Positions 1 through 9,893 of a stretch of DNA of 38,313 bases are shown piece after piece. The stretch is from a virus. The notes under the pieces were generated by a model that saw only the letters and a list, made by a program, of their open reading frames with translations, was not told where the DNA came from and made no database searches. The stretch lies in the IMG/VR virus record IMGVR_UViG_3300019873_000003, positions 1 through 38,313 of that record, one strand, 5' to 3'. The position numbers and the translations under genes were made by a program. Position 1 is the stretch's first letter. Each line of letters begins with the position of its first letter.

Positions 1-19
1 AAACAAGTTCAAAGTACCG
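1..19 (+). repeat. Terminal overlap, left copy
   Basis: Bases 1-19 match 38295-38313 except at position 12 (A here, G there). This fits a circular or circularly permuted genome represented as a linear record. Confidence 0.75.
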
Positions 20-1755
20 TAGGCAGTCTCCCAAAGACGATATTGAATACTGCAAATTTCGCCGGCAGTTTATTAGGCGGCAGTTCAAGTTCAGGTACTA
101 AAAAAAAATCTAGCGGTGGCTCTAGTGGTGGAGGTAGCTCTAAAAATTCAACAAACACTGTAAATTTTAATTCAAACACAGGACAAGCTCTTAAAACTGG
201 AGAAAGTTTCATAGACAATGCCACAGGACAGCGATTCACCCAGGGAGATATTTTTAGCCCCTCCACATATATGTCTAATCTGGGCGCAGGCACTCCAACC
301 ATAACAAATAAGGATGTAACCACTCCATACAATCCTGTGCCAAGTTATACTGATAGCACTGATTATAATTCTATTCTCGGAGGGATAAGCGCAGGCACTT
401 TAACTAACGCAGATGCCCTGCAAGCGATAAACGACACTGCTGGCAAGGAACAGAGCAGTTTATTCCAAAGCATGATTGAATCTATCGGCACTCCTCCTAG
501 TTCGGCTGAAGCATATAAGAAAGCTCAAAAGCAGACAGATATTTTAGCCAAACAACAAAAGGTATCTGATTTGACATCTCAATTAAACTCCATCACCGCC
601 CAAGGTCAAGCTAATCAATTAGCTGTTGTGGGACTAGGCAGGGGCATCCCAGAGGGCATTATAGGCGGTCAGCAAGCTCAATTCGCCCGTGAAACAGCTA
701 TTCAATCATTGCCCGTAGCCGCCCAATTATCGGCGGCGCAGGGGAATTTAGAATTAGCCCAACAAAACCTGGACACTCTTTTCAAATTATATTCGGATGA
801 TGCCACCAATCAATACAACTATAAGAAAGAAGTGGTCAAAGCAGTTTATGATTTTGCAACTAAACAACAACAGAATAAATTAGATTTGGCGTTAAAGTTG
901 GAAGATAGGGCATATCAAGAGCGAAAAGCGTCTTTAGCGGATGCAAAAGATTATGCCAAGATGGCATTTGAAAATGGACAATCAGCTCTAGGGTCGCAGA
1001 TAATGTCATTGGATATTAAATCTTCTACTTATAGGAATGATTTGAGTCAGCTTCTCTCGCAAATAAAGAGTCCGACTCTGGCATTGGACGTGGCTCTTAA
1101 AAACGCTCAACTGGCAAAACTACAAAAGGAAACTTCTTTATTAGGTGAACCAACTGCGGCAGATAGAAAAGCATTATTAGAAGCAAAGACATCCGCCAAA
1201 GCGGGTATTCCGATACTGGAGGATAAAATAGCGGCGGTGGATATTCTATCTAATCATCCCGCACTTTCTAATAGAGTTGGGACAAGTGTATTTACACGAA
1301 AAGCAGATGAATCAAATCTATCAGACATAATAGTAAGAGGATTTCCTCTAATCGGTTTGCCAAGTAATTTACAAGATATCTACTATGATACAACAGGTCA
1401 AGGTCAAGATTTTGCGGGTGGGGTTCATAAATTAACAAGCAAAGAATTTCTTGATGCTCTAATTGACGCTAAAGCTAGAGGAGCAACCTTCGGTTCTCTA
1501 ACTGAAAGAGAGGGGGATGCAATTAGAGCATCCGCTACTGCTATCAATGATTGGGAAATTAAAAATGACAAAGGTATAGGTATAGGTATTTGGAACATAG
1601 ACGAACAATCATTCAAACGAGAATTGGATAACATCAAGAGAGTCGCTCAGCGCTCTATATTGAATTATCAAGGTACGATTATCAATGAAGATGAACAATC
1701 AATGTTGGATGGAGTCTATAACAATATGGAAGCAGATCCCGCGCTTTATTATTAA
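1..1755 (+). CDS. Putative internal virion / DNA-ejection protein, 3' part (gene starts at 38169)
   Basis: The frame is open from base 1 and joins in frame with the gene beginning at 38169 once the 19-bp terminal overlap is collapsed, giving about 626 residues. A Ser/Gly/Lys-rich linker follows the junction. A GIPEGIIGGQQ motif lies near residue 257 of the joined protein, followed by a long Gln/Lys/Ala-rich helical, coiled-coil-like stretch (about 284-369). Motifs of this type, a GQQ segment followed by long helices, occur in ejection or internal core proteins of short-tailed phages. It sits between the nozzle/fiber genes and another large virion protein, which fits that role. A TTG at 43 could be mistaken for the start, but the frame is open upstream. 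A tape-measure-like role is the alternative. The family assignment is inference from composition and position. Confidence 0.6.
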   Translation, partial: KQVQSTVGSLPKTILNTANFAGSLLGGSSSSGTKKKSSGGSSGGGSSKNSTNTVNFNSNTGQALKTGESFIDNATGQRFTQGDIFSPSTYMSNLGAGTPTITNKDVTTPYNPVPSYTDSTDYNSILGGISAGTLTNADALQAINDTAGKEQSSLFQSMIESIGTPPSSAEAYKKAQKQTDILAKQQKVSDLTSQLNSITAQGQANQLAVVGLGRGIPEGIIGGQQAQFARETAIQSLPVAAQLSAAQGNLELAQQNLDTLFKLYSDDATNQYNYKKEVVKAVYDFATKQQQNKLDLALKLEDRAYQERKASLADAKDYAKMAFENGQSALGSQIMSLDIKSSTYRNDLSQLLSQIKSPTLALDVALKNAQLAKLQKETSLLGEPTAADRKALLEAKTSAKAGIPILEDKIAAVDILSNHPALSNRVGTSVFTRKADESNLSDIIVRGFPLIGLPSNLQDIYYDTTGQGQDFAGGVHKLTSKEFLDALIDAKARGATFGSLTEREGDAIRASATAINDWEIKNDKGIGIGIWNIDEQSFKRELDNIKRVAQRSILNYQGTIINEDEQSMLDGVYNNMEADPALYY

Positions 1756-1766
1756 CTTAAAATAAA

Positions 1767-4700
1767 ATGGCATTTAATCAGACAGAACAAAACATAATAA
1801 AATGGGGATTAAATAATGGAAAATCCAAAGAACAGGTTACTGCCGCCCTGACTAATTTTAGACTTGGAATTAAATCTCAACCTAAGCCAGAAGAACAACC
1901 AGGATTTGATTTGTTGTCAGGAGTTAAGGAAAGTCTATCAGGATTAGGCACTTTGTATGGCGGCGGGGAACAGGGGATTGCTTCAAAATTAGGACAAGAC
2001 ATTCAAGCGGGAGCAGAGGATATACAGAAAGGTGATGTCTTAAAAGGTATAGTCAAAGCTGGGTATCGTACTGCGGCGGATGTGGGAGGAACTATTTTTG
2101 CCCCTATCGGTGCTTTAATTGGCGCGACTGGATTAAATAAAGTAACTGACTACATTGGTTCTAAATATGATGACGCTCTTAGAGCTGTTACCGGAAGTGG
2201 ATTGTCTGACATACCGGAATTTCAGCAATTCGCAATGGAGCATCCTAACGCTGGAGAAGATTTCGGCAGAGGATTGAACTTAATTTTGGGAGCGGCAGAA
2301 AGAGGCACAATAGACCCTAAAACAATAATTCCACGAACGATTGAGCAAGTAAAATCAATCTTGCCGAAGTTGCCTCCGCCATCTCCCCCATCTCCTCCTG
2401 GAAGTTCTGAAACACCTACACAACCCCTACTTGATTTGTCTGAAGCGAAAGCAAAGATACAGGGTTTAATTACTCCTGTAAAAACAACTGAAGAAGCTGT
2501 GGGGCAAATTTCCCAAGGCAAAGCGGAAGATGTAAAAACTGTGCAAAACGCATTAGAATCTATTGATACTAAAGGCGTAGAAACATTCAAAGACTTACAA
2601 GACAGAATACGAGCAAGTATTCCTAATTATGCTCGGCAAGTTGATACAGAACTCTTAAAAGATACTGGAGTCTATAAATTAAAAGATTTGGCAATAAGGA
2701 GACAAACAAAAGGAGGCACGGTAGTATCTTCCGACTATGTTACGAAAGCTCTAGGTGATTTGAAAGAACTATATAGAAAAATTGGCGACCCAGTTTCAGA
2801 AGGTAACACAAAAGAGATATTGACTAAAGCTAAAAAGGAAGGATTGAGCAGAAAAGAAGTCAATGATATTTCCAGACAGTATGGAATAGAGTTTGGCTCT
2901 AAAGCATTTAATAAAATGGGAGAGCCACTGACTTCTGTCAATGCACAGGCGTTTGAAAATACCCGCTCTGGTCTAAAAACTGTCGCCAGAGAAGGATTAG
3001 GCGGAGCAGAAGCTAAACTATTGGATAAAAAACTCTCTGATTTATTTGATACTCAAAAACTAATAGATAGAAATGTGGAAGCGGTAAATAAATTAAAGCA
3101 AAGAATAAATGAGAGAGGCTTATTAGAGAGAGCTGGACATTTAGTAGCTAAATATGGGGATATGCTCACAGGTGGCTCAATTAGGGGCTTTGTAGGGGGT
3201 TTATTGCCCCGTGGGGCGGGCTATAAGGTAATGAACGCTTTAGACGTTGAACTGGCACTAAGAAAGAACCTAGACATTGTAGAAAGGGCATTTAAGGCAA
3301 AAACAGACGCTGAAATGCTAAAGATTCTTCAATCTTCAGATTCGCCTAAAAAGCCCCCATCAACGCGGTCTTCAACCTCCTTCCGTAAGGTAAAGGCAAA
3401 GATCACTACCAATAAAATTGCTAATAAAGCCATACCCAAGAGTATAGCACCTTCAAAGAAGAATGTCAAGGGGTTAAAAGGAAAAGGCGGAATCCTTGAA
3501 ACTATCAAAAACACTCCTAACAAAGAAGGTGGGTTTATTTCTATTAGTGGCTACAAAAATACAGGTGAATTAACCACTAAAATCTTAAAAGATTTAGAAG
3601 GTAGAACCACTGTCAGCCGACAATATATTTTAGATGCTACAAATCGTGGTGAATTGAAACAAGTGGAACGAGATTTAACTCGTGAAGTCTTATCTACAAT
3701 GAAAGGCGACACCATCAATGTCAAAGAGTTTGCAGATAAAGTGAAGGCGGAATTGTTGCCGTTAAAGAGAGTATCAGCAAGAGAAACTCAAAAAAGTGTT
3801 ACGGAGAGTGTAAATGTAACTAATCGTGGTCCGCGATATGAGAATGTTTCTTTACCAGACGAGTTACGAGGCAATGTAAAAAATTACGATGAATATATCT
3901 ACAATTCCCCTATTAAAACTTCGGCTGGAGGAATACATTTTAGTGGAAAAGAGAAAAACTACTTCGGTCATACCCGTGTAGAAGAAATGGCAGACAACAA
4001 AACCAGACGTGTCATAGAAGTTCAGAGTGATTTGTATCAGAAGGGGAATTTGGAGAGGGAAACTTTATTAAAAAAAGGTGACTCAACTTATGCTGGGAAT
4101 TCAGAACTTATGTCTCCTAATATTAAGAAAGCATATCTTAAACGACAATCAGAAGTGGCCAAACTCCAACAATACAACGACCCCACAGCTCACTTCCGTA
4201 TGATACGAGAAGAAATAAAACGGGCGGCTAAAGATGGTAAAACCAAACTCCAATTCCCTACAGGAGAGACTGCTATGAAGATAGAGGGGTTGGGAGATAA
4301 TACCGTGTGGTCATTAGATAATGCGACAGATGCTAGTCCAAGTGAATTAAAAGTTGGAAAAGAAATTTATAGAGGAAGCAGGGAAATTGGCACTGATGAA
4401 AATGATGCTTGGATAATCACCGATATCCTCGGAGATGGGAAGTTTAAGGCGGTAGATAAAAACTTCTATGATACTGTCCAATCTAAAAATAAAGCAGGAG
4501 AATACAAAAAAGGTGGGTTAGAAACTCTAATAAATGACAGAGCAGAAACCTTTGACATCTCTGGCAAAGTAGATAAAAACAATCCAATCTACAAATTCTA
4601 TGAAAAAGATGTAAGCAATTATCTAAAGAAGTTCGGAGGTAAAAGAATAACCGACAAACAAGGTGTGGAATGGACTGAAGTTCCTGTTAAGAAAGAATGG

Positions 4701-4814
4701 GGAAAAGAACCAGTTGATGCTTTCGGGAAGATAATGCTCAATCCATTGTTTCTTGGAGCTGGTATTGCCACTGCGGCGGTCGTTGGAGCTAACTTATTAA
4801 AGAAGAAAAAATAG
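1767..4814 (+). CDS. Large putative internal virion protein with polyvalent-type domain
   Basis: 1015 residues, starting 11 bases after the previous stop with no clear Shine-Dalgarno site. The N-terminus (about 1-35) is a small helical segment. A glycine/alanine-rich hydrophobic region follows near residues 100-125, then a proline-rich linker (PPPSPPSPPG) near 205, long charged helical regions, and a C-terminal hydrophobic segment followed by KKKK. Around residues 715-760 is a block with NYFGHTRVEEM and RRVIEVQSDLYQ. Similar 'GHTR...EIQSD' blocks occur in large polyvalent proteins carried in phage virions. By position and length it is probably injected with the DNA or forms part of the internal core. 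The enzymatic role of the EVQSD block is unknown to me. Confidence 0.55.
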   Translation: MAFNQTEQNIIKWGLNNGKSKEQVTAALTNFRLGIKSQPKPEEQPGFDLLSGVKESLSGLGTLYGGGEQGIASKLGQDIQAGAEDIQKGDVLKGIVKAGYRTAADVGGTIFAPIGALIGATGLNKVTDYIGSKYDDALRAVTGSGLSDIPEFQQFAMEHPNAGEDFGRGLNLILGAAERGTIDPKTIIPRTIEQVKSILPKLPPPSPPSPPGSSETPTQPLLDLSEAKAKIQGLITPVKTTEEAVGQISQGKAEDVKTVQNALESIDTKGVETFKDLQDRIRASIPNYARQVDTELLKDTGVYKLKDLAIRRQTKGGTVVSSDYVTKALGDLKELYRKIGDPVSEGNTKEILTKAKKEGLSRKEVNDISRQYGIEFGSKAFNKMGEPLTSVNAQAFENTRSGLKTVAREGLGGAEAKLLDKKLSDLFDTQKLIDRNVEAVNKLKQRINERGLLERAGHLVAKYGDMLTGGSIRGFVGGLLPRGAGYKVMNALDVELALRKNLDIVERAFKAKTDAEMLKILQSSDSPKKPPSTRSSTSFRKVKAKITTNKIANKAIPKSIAPSKKNVKGLKGKGGILETIKNTPNKEGGFISISGYKNTGELTTKILKDLEGRTTVSRQYILDATNRGELKQVERDLTREVLSTMKGDTINVKEFADKVKAELLPLKRVSARETQKSVTESVNVTNRGPRYENVSLPDELRGNVKNYDEYIYNSPIKTSAGGIHFSGKEKNYFGHTRVEEMADNKTRRVIEVQSDLYQKGNLERETLLKKGDSTYAGNSELMSPNIKKAYLKRQSEVAKLQQYNDPTAHFRMIREEIKRAAKDGKTKLQFPTGETAMKIEGLGDNTVWSLDNATDASPSELKVGKEIYRGSREIGTDENDAWIITDILGDGKFKAVDKNFYDTVQSKNKAGEYKKGGLETLINDRAETFDISGKVDKNNPIYKFYEKDVSNYLKKFGGKRITDKQGVEWTEVPVKKEWGKEPVDAFGKIMLNPLFLGAGIATAAVVGANLLKKKK

Positions 4815-4815
4815 T

Positions 4816-7800
4816 ATGGACGAAAAGAAACTGGACAAACTAAATAAACTTCTGGAAATCATGAAGGATGATGTGGTTTCACCTGCGGAAATCCAGAAAT
4901 TTCTCACCGTAGTTTTACAATTTATTACAAAGTCAAAAACTGAATTTCAAAATCTTTCACAAGAGAATCTGCAAAAAATAGACCAAGCCCTTAATAAAAT
5001 AGAACAAGACCACAAAGCTAATCTAGCCAGTGTTTCACAAGTAACATCCGAAACGGAGAAAAACATCACGACTGAATTTAACGCAAGAATAAAGGAAATC
5101 AAATCCTTGATGGAGGAAACTTTACTAAAAAAGCCAAAAGACGGACTTGATGCCCCTCCTGCGGATGAAAACAAAATTATAGAAAGTGTCATAGAAAAAC
5201 TACCAAAACATAAAGATGTAATTCTTGATAGTGGTGAAGAAATAAAAGTTAAACTAGAAATCTTAAAAGGAGAAGATAGACTTGACGCTTCAGCTATCAA
5301 GAATCTTCCTAAAGGCAAAGGTTTTTTTGGAGGCACAATGGGTATAAAAGAGATTGTCGCAGGAACTAATATCACTGTGGACAATACCAATTTAGGTTAT
5401 CCTGTAATAAACTCAACGGGTGGCGGCACACCAGGCGGTTCAAACACCCAAGTCCAATTTAACGATAGCGGAGCTTTTGGAGGCGATTCTGGCTTGGTCT
5501 ATAACAAACTTACCAAGACTTTAGGTATTGGACCGAATGTTACAGCAGACGCTCTATTTGGCTTGACCATAAGAGGATATGGCGGGGACGGAGAGTCCGG
5601 TATCAAGTTAGTCAATAGTGATTTTGGCAACTGGTCAATCAAAAATGGCGCAGGTTTTCAAACAAGCCTTTCTTTTTTTAGTGAAATTCTGAATGACGAT
5701 ACTTTCTCAATCGTGGTAGATCTTAATAATAATGTTCAAATCGGAGTCAAGAATATAAGTCCGACTGCTTCATTGCACTTGCCGGCTGTGGGAACAGGAG
5801 CTTCAACTGCGCCGCTTAAACTGACTCTTGGAGGAACTCTGATGACTACACCGGAGGCAGGGGCAATAGAAGCTATCAACACTCACTTGTACTGGACTAG
5901 CAGTGCTGGCACTAGATTTCAATTAGACCAACAAGGTAGCGGAGGTGGCGAAACACTAGCTCAAACTCTAGTGCTAGGTAATGCCACAGGCGGAACTTCA
6001 ATCACAATGACTTCTGGAGACAAGATTTTGAGTCCTAGCGGGGCGGGAGCGATTGTAGTTGAGGACACATTTCTTGACCTCTCAACCGATAGTGGCGTTC
6101 ACTCAACTCCCTACATTCGCATAGACACTACTTCTATCGGCTTGAACATTCCCTCTGGTGTGGGTCTTATTTATGCCAACGCCAGCAGTGCTTTACTCTC
6201 ACATACCACACTCATAAACTTTATTTCTCCTGCTGTCAGGTTTAGTTCTCTCACTGCCAGCACTGTGCCTTATCTAGACGCTTCTAAAAATCTAGTTTCA
6301 AGTGCTGTAACCCCGACACAATTAAGTTACCTTGACGCGACTAGTTCAATCCAAACACAAATAAACGCTTTGACTAGCGGTTTGGGAAGTTATCTGCCTT
6401 TAGCAGGCGGAACAATGACTGGGGATATTAAAATGGCGGCTAACAAGCTGATTACTTCCGCTAACGGCACTAGTATAGCTTTGGTTCTAAATAATTCATA
6501 CCTAAAACTTTCAACTGACGCTGACACTGACGATACTTCCTATCTTCAATTCACTCCCACTTCTTTTCAACTTAATCAAAAAGCTGGCGGTTCTCTAGTC
6601 TCCACCATTGATGTCAATTCAACTCGGATGTTTATTGCAGGCACTATCATTGAACTCGCCAGTCCTGTTAAATTAAGCCAAGTAGTAGGCACAGGAGCAG
6701 GCACAGCACCGCTTAAATTCGTTCTAGGCGGAACGCTAATGACCGCTCCCGAAGCTGGTGCGGTAGAAGCCACTAACACTCACCTTTATTGGACAAGCAG
6801 TGCAGGGACAAGGTATCAACTAGACCAACAGGGAGGAGGTGCAGGAACACTCTCGGCAACACTAGCTCTAGGCAATACGACAGGCGGACACAATATCGTA
6901 ATGACAGCAGGAGACTTCATTAAAAGTCCGAGTGGAACAGGCAGTGCTATTTCAGTGGAAGATTCTCTCTTAACACTCTCTAGCGATGGCGGAGTCAATA
7001 CCACTCCGCACATCTTTTTGGATGCTGGAGCTGTTTCCATTTATCAAGCGGCTAGTCGGGTAATCATCATGGATGCTTCTCATATTTCCATTAACGACCC
7101 GGCTCAAATACAATTCGTTGCTCCAGCGTATAATTTTAATTCTCTGACTCCTTCACAAATAGCGGCATTTGATGGAAGCAGTAATCTAGTTTCTCTCGCT
7201 GTGGCAACCTATCCTTCTCTCACCGAACTTTCGTATGTCAAAGGAGTTACTTCGGCTATCCAAACTCAATTAGGCACTTTGACTACTTCAGTTGCGGCTA
7301 AACTTCCTCTAGCAGGCGGAATAATGGTTGGGGATATTTATATGACCTCCAACAAGATTATTGGAGGTTCTACAACTACTTCTGACTTGTATTTGCAGAC
7401 TACCTCTGCTGTGGGAGCAACTGGTGCAGATATGCACTTTCTAGTGGGGAGCAACGGAGGGACGGAAGCGATGACGATTTTGAATAGCGGGTTCGTTGGT
7501 ATAGGAACGATAGCACCAAATACCAAGTTTCACGTTGAAAATAATGCAAACAGTAATACAGCTTTAGAAATTGTTAATACAACGAGCGGAACTTTGGCTC
7601 AAGAAACTATTTATTTATCACAACTTGTAAATCCAGGGACAACTTGTGGACAACTATCCCACTTTAATACGAGTTTTACGGCATCTGGGGTTTACCAACC
7701 AAACAGTACTATTCTTTTAAGTGCGGACACAGGCGGTTTATGGCTGGGAGCAAGCGATGGTGCAGGGAAAATTCATCTATTTACAGGAGGAGTAGCGGCG

Positions 7801-9048
7801 GGAAATGAAAGAATGACCATTGATTCCGCAGGTCTTGTCGGAATTGGAGTAACTTCGCCGACAGCTATACTTCATCTAAAGGCAGGAACAGCTACGGCAA
7901 ATACCGCACCGCTAAAGTTTAATTCAGGAACATTACTTGCAACGGCGGAGGCGGGGGGTGTGGAGTTCTTGACGGATAAATTCTACGGAACGATTACTAC
8001 TGGGGCGGCGAGAAAGACTTTTGCTTTCCTAGAAAGTCCAGTTTTTACCACACCATCACTCGGAGTCGCAACGGCGACAAGCATAAATGGAAATACATTT
8101 ACAACAGGAACATACACTTTGACTGGACAAGCAGGCAAGACATTAACTTTTAATGGCTCTATTACTCTCACAGGCACAGATGCTCAAACTTATACTTTCC
8201 CTACAACTACCGCAACACTTGCAAGAACAGATGCCGCCAATACTTTCACGGGAGCTTCCACTGCTTCGGCTTGGGTGCTTACTTCCCCGACTATCACTAC
8301 CAAGATTTCTCCCACAACTGATGATGGAGCACCATTAGGAGATACGACACATAATTTCTCTGATTTGTTTTTGGCTTCAGGAGGAGTTATCAATTTTGCA
8401 AATGGAAATGCAACTATAAACCACTCATCGGGTGTTATTTACTTTGATAGTGCTAATTTTGCAATTCAAAAAGGGTCAGGAGATATTGTTTTCAATATAG
8501 ACGCATTGGCTGGTTCAACAGCTACTGGAGGAATACTAATTAGAGGTGGTTCTTATGCTAATAGGTGGTATGTTTTCAAGGACGGAACTGCCGAATCAGG
8601 GTCAAATGTTGGTTCAGATTTTGCTATACAATCTTTTTCTGATGCGGGTTCGCTTTTGGCGACAGCTTTCAAGATTAAAAGAAGCAATGCTCAAATTACA
8701 ATGTCTAGTCTGGCTGGAACTGGCTCTCGTGCAGTGATAGCTGATGCTAACGGCGTACTCACCGCTCCAGTATCAGACTTAACAGTCAAGGAAAATATCG
8801 CACCGCTAGATTATGGCTTGAAAGAAATTATGGCTCTCAATCCTGTTTCCTTCACTTTCAAAGAAGGCTGGCAGAGTTATGGAGAAGGAAAACAAATCGG
8901 AGCGATTGCCCAAGAGGTGGAGAAGATAATCCCCGAAGTAACTTTTACCTCCCTGTCCACTGGCAAAATGGGCATTAGTTATGAGAAACTTATCCCAGTC
9001 TTAATCAAAGCCATCCAAGAATTACAAGAACAAATTAACAAAAAATAA
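4816..9048 (+). CDS. Tail fiber / receptor-binding protein with C-terminal S74 chaperone
   Basis: 1410 residues. The N-terminal 100 residues are charged and helical, probably the virion anchor. Next come a GGSNTQVQFNDSGAFGGDSG block (about 206-225) and a long beta-rich, Ser/Thr/Gly-rich shaft. The shaft has repeated modules containing TAPLK...GAxEx...LYWTSSAGTR at about residues 330, 630 and, more degenerate, 1030. The C-terminus (from about 1318) is an intramolecular chaperone of the peptidase S74 type: SDLTVKENI gives the Ser1320/Lys1325 pair expected for self-cleavage, then IGAIAQEVEKIIPEV and a final coiled coil. Such fibers trimerise and release the chaperone by autoproteolysis. This is the best candidate for the host-recognition protein. 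Confidence 0.9.
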   Translation: MDEKKLDKLNKLLEIMKDDVVSPAEIQKFLTVVLQFITKSKTEFQNLSQENLQKIDQALNKIEQDHKANLASVSQVTSETEKNITTEFNARIKEIKSLMEETLLKKPKDGLDAPPADENKIIESVIEKLPKHKDVILDSGEEIKVKLEILKGEDRLDASAIKNLPKGKGFFGGTMGIKEIVAGTNITVDNTNLGYPVINSTGGGTPGGSNTQVQFNDSGAFGGDSGLVYNKLTKTLGIGPNVTADALFGLTIRGYGGDGESGIKLVNSDFGNWSIKNGAGFQTSLSFFSEILNDDTFSIVVDLNNNVQIGVKNISPTASLHLPAVGTGASTAPLKLTLGGTLMTTPEAGAIEAINTHLYWTSSAGTRFQLDQQGSGGGETLAQTLVLGNATGGTSITMTSGDKILSPSGAGAIVVEDTFLDLSTDSGVHSTPYIRIDTTSIGLNIPSGVGLIYANASSALLSHTTLINFISPAVRFSSLTASTVPYLDASKNLVSSAVTPTQLSYLDATSSIQTQINALTSGLGSYLPLAGGTMTGDIKMAANKLITSANGTSIALVLNNSYLKLSTDADTDDTSYLQFTPTSFQLNQKAGGSLVSTIDVNSTRMFIAGTIIELASPVKLSQVVGTGAGTAPLKFVLGGTLMTAPEAGAVEATNTHLYWTSSAGTRYQLDQQGGGAGTLSATLALGNTTGGHNIVMTAGDFIKSPSGTGSAISVEDSLLTLSSDGGVNTTPHIFLDAGAVSIYQAASRVIIMDASHISINDPAQIQFVAPAYNFNSLTPSQIAAFDGSSNLVSLAVATYPSLTELSYVKGVTSAIQTQLGTLTTSVAAKLPLAGGIMVGDIYMTSNKIIGGSTTTSDLYLQTTSAVGATGADMHFLVGSNGGTEAMTILNSGFVGIGTIAPNTKFHVENNANSNTALEIVNTTSGTLAQETIYLSQLVNPGTTCGQLSHFNTSFTASGVYQPNSTILLSADTGGLWLGASDGAGKIHLFTGGVAAGNERMTIDSAGLVGIGVTSPTAILHLKAGTATANTAPLKFNSGTLLATAEAGGVEFLTDKFYGTITTGAARKTFAFLESPVFTTPSLGVATATSINGNTFTTGTYTLTGQAGKTLTFNGSITLTGTDAQTYTFPTTTATLARTDAANTFTGASTASAWVLTSPTITTKISPTTDDGAPLGDTTHNFSDLFLASGGVINFANGNATINHSSGVIYFDSANFAIQKGSGDIVFNIDALAGSTATGGILIRGGSYANRWYVFKDGTAESGSNVGSDFAIQSFSDAGSLLATAFKIKRSNAQITMSSLAGTGSRAVIADANGVLTAPVSDLTVKENIAPLDYGLKEIMALNPVSFTFKEGWQSYGEGKQIGAIAQEVEKIIPEVTFTSLSTGKMGISYEKLIPVLIKAIQELQEQINKK

Positions 9049-9049
9049 C

Positions 9050-9475
9050 ATGGGTATATTTTATTTTGGAACAAATGGGTTGAACGGAAGCATGGGTATA
9101 GCTTGGGCTAAATATAGTTTTGCAGTTGATGGCGGTGTAGTTAGCACGATAACACCTGGAGCTTTATTCAATACCACTATCCCAGCCAACGCAGTGCTGG
9201 TTGGAGGTGCGGTGAATGTTACCACGGCTGTTACTTCAGCAGGTTCAGCGACAGTAGCTATTGGGTGTTCGGGAGCAGGCGGTTCTACTACCACCTTGCT
9301 TGGAGCAACAGCTAAAACGGCTTTGGGATTAAATATAGTCTTGCCGACAATTACTACTTCGGCTGTTCCCAAAAAAATAACAGGAGCAGGACAAATAACA
9401 TTTACTATCGGAACGGCGGCTTTAACAGCTGGCGTTATTGAAGTATGGGTTCTATACTTCTTGGCATCGGCGTAA
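9050..9475 (+). CDS. Small virion or receptor-tip protein, unknown
   Basis: 141 residues, one base after the fiber stop. It is rich in Ala, Thr, Gly and Val with an alternating beta pattern and has no cysteine pair. After a short glycine-rich start it reads as a single beta-sandwich-like domain (about 15-141). Position directly behind the fiber and composition suggest an accessory fiber-tip or head-decoration protein. I do not recognise a named family. Confidence 0.55.
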   Translation: MGIFYFGTNGLNGSMGIAWAKYSFAVDGGVVSTITPGALFNTTIPANAVLVGGAVNVTTAVTSAGSATVAIGCSGAGGSTTTLLGATAKTALGLNIVLPTITTSAVPKKITGAGQITFTIGTAALTAGVIEVWVLYFLASA

Positions 9476-9492
9476 AAAATATAATTAAATTA

Positions 9493-9501
9493 TGTTATAA
9501 T
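9493..9501 (+). promoter_or_regulatory. Extended -10 promoter box (TGTTATAAT)
   Basis: A perfect extended -10 element ends 7 bases before the ATG at 9509. Transcription would start at or next to that ATG, so the mRNA would be leaderless. The same nine bases occur before the gene at 38169. Confidence 0.6.
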
Positions 9502-9508
9502 CCACGAA

Positions 9509-9883
9509 ATGAAGAAACCAAAGAAGAAGAAAGTAATATGTGATTGTCCGTGCAAGAGCGGTCGATGTATGGACTGTATAATAGAAGATTGGAATAAATA
9601 TATGCAAATAAATTTCAAAACAGAGCAGGAAAAGCAAGATGCGATTCTCGCTCAAACAGAACTAAACGCAACGGAAGTAATCTCGGCACAAGCTGTTTTC
9701 GACAAGCGTGTGGCGAGAGGAGTAGCCTTGTTGAATGACATCAGAAATGCGACAGTTGGAGCCATAGTTCCCGCCTCCAGCATTTTAGTTTCAGACGCTA
9801 CGGAAATCGTAAATAGAATCGTAACTGATACAACGCAGGCAAGCCAAGTGGTAGCTGAAATTACGGCAAAGGGTTCAAAATAG
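9509..9883 (+). CDS. Small Cys-rich N-terminus protein, unknown
   Basis: 124 residues. A basic start (KKPKKKK) is followed by CDCPCKSGRCMDC, five cysteines in 13 residues, probably a metal-binding knuckle. A helical, Ala/Thr/Val-rich domain (about 35-124) without further cysteines follows. The gene has its own extended -10 box and seems to start a leaderless transcript, which could separate it from the fiber operon upstream. A structured RNA lies immediately downstream. Function unknown. Confidence 0.6.
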   Translation: MKKPKKKKVICDCPCKSGRCMDCIIEDWNKYMQINFKTEQEKQDAILAQTELNATEVISAQAVFDKRVARGVALLNDIRNATVGAIVPASSILVSDATEIVNRIVTDTTQASQVVAEITAKGSK

Positions 9884-9893
9884 TTTCTATCAA

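Noticed and set aside
1-19. Terminal 19-bp match as a T7-style direct terminal repeat
   Set aside because: Such repeats are usually more than a hundred bases. This one is 19 with a mismatch and sits inside a gene whose frame it restores, so a circular map is the simpler reading.
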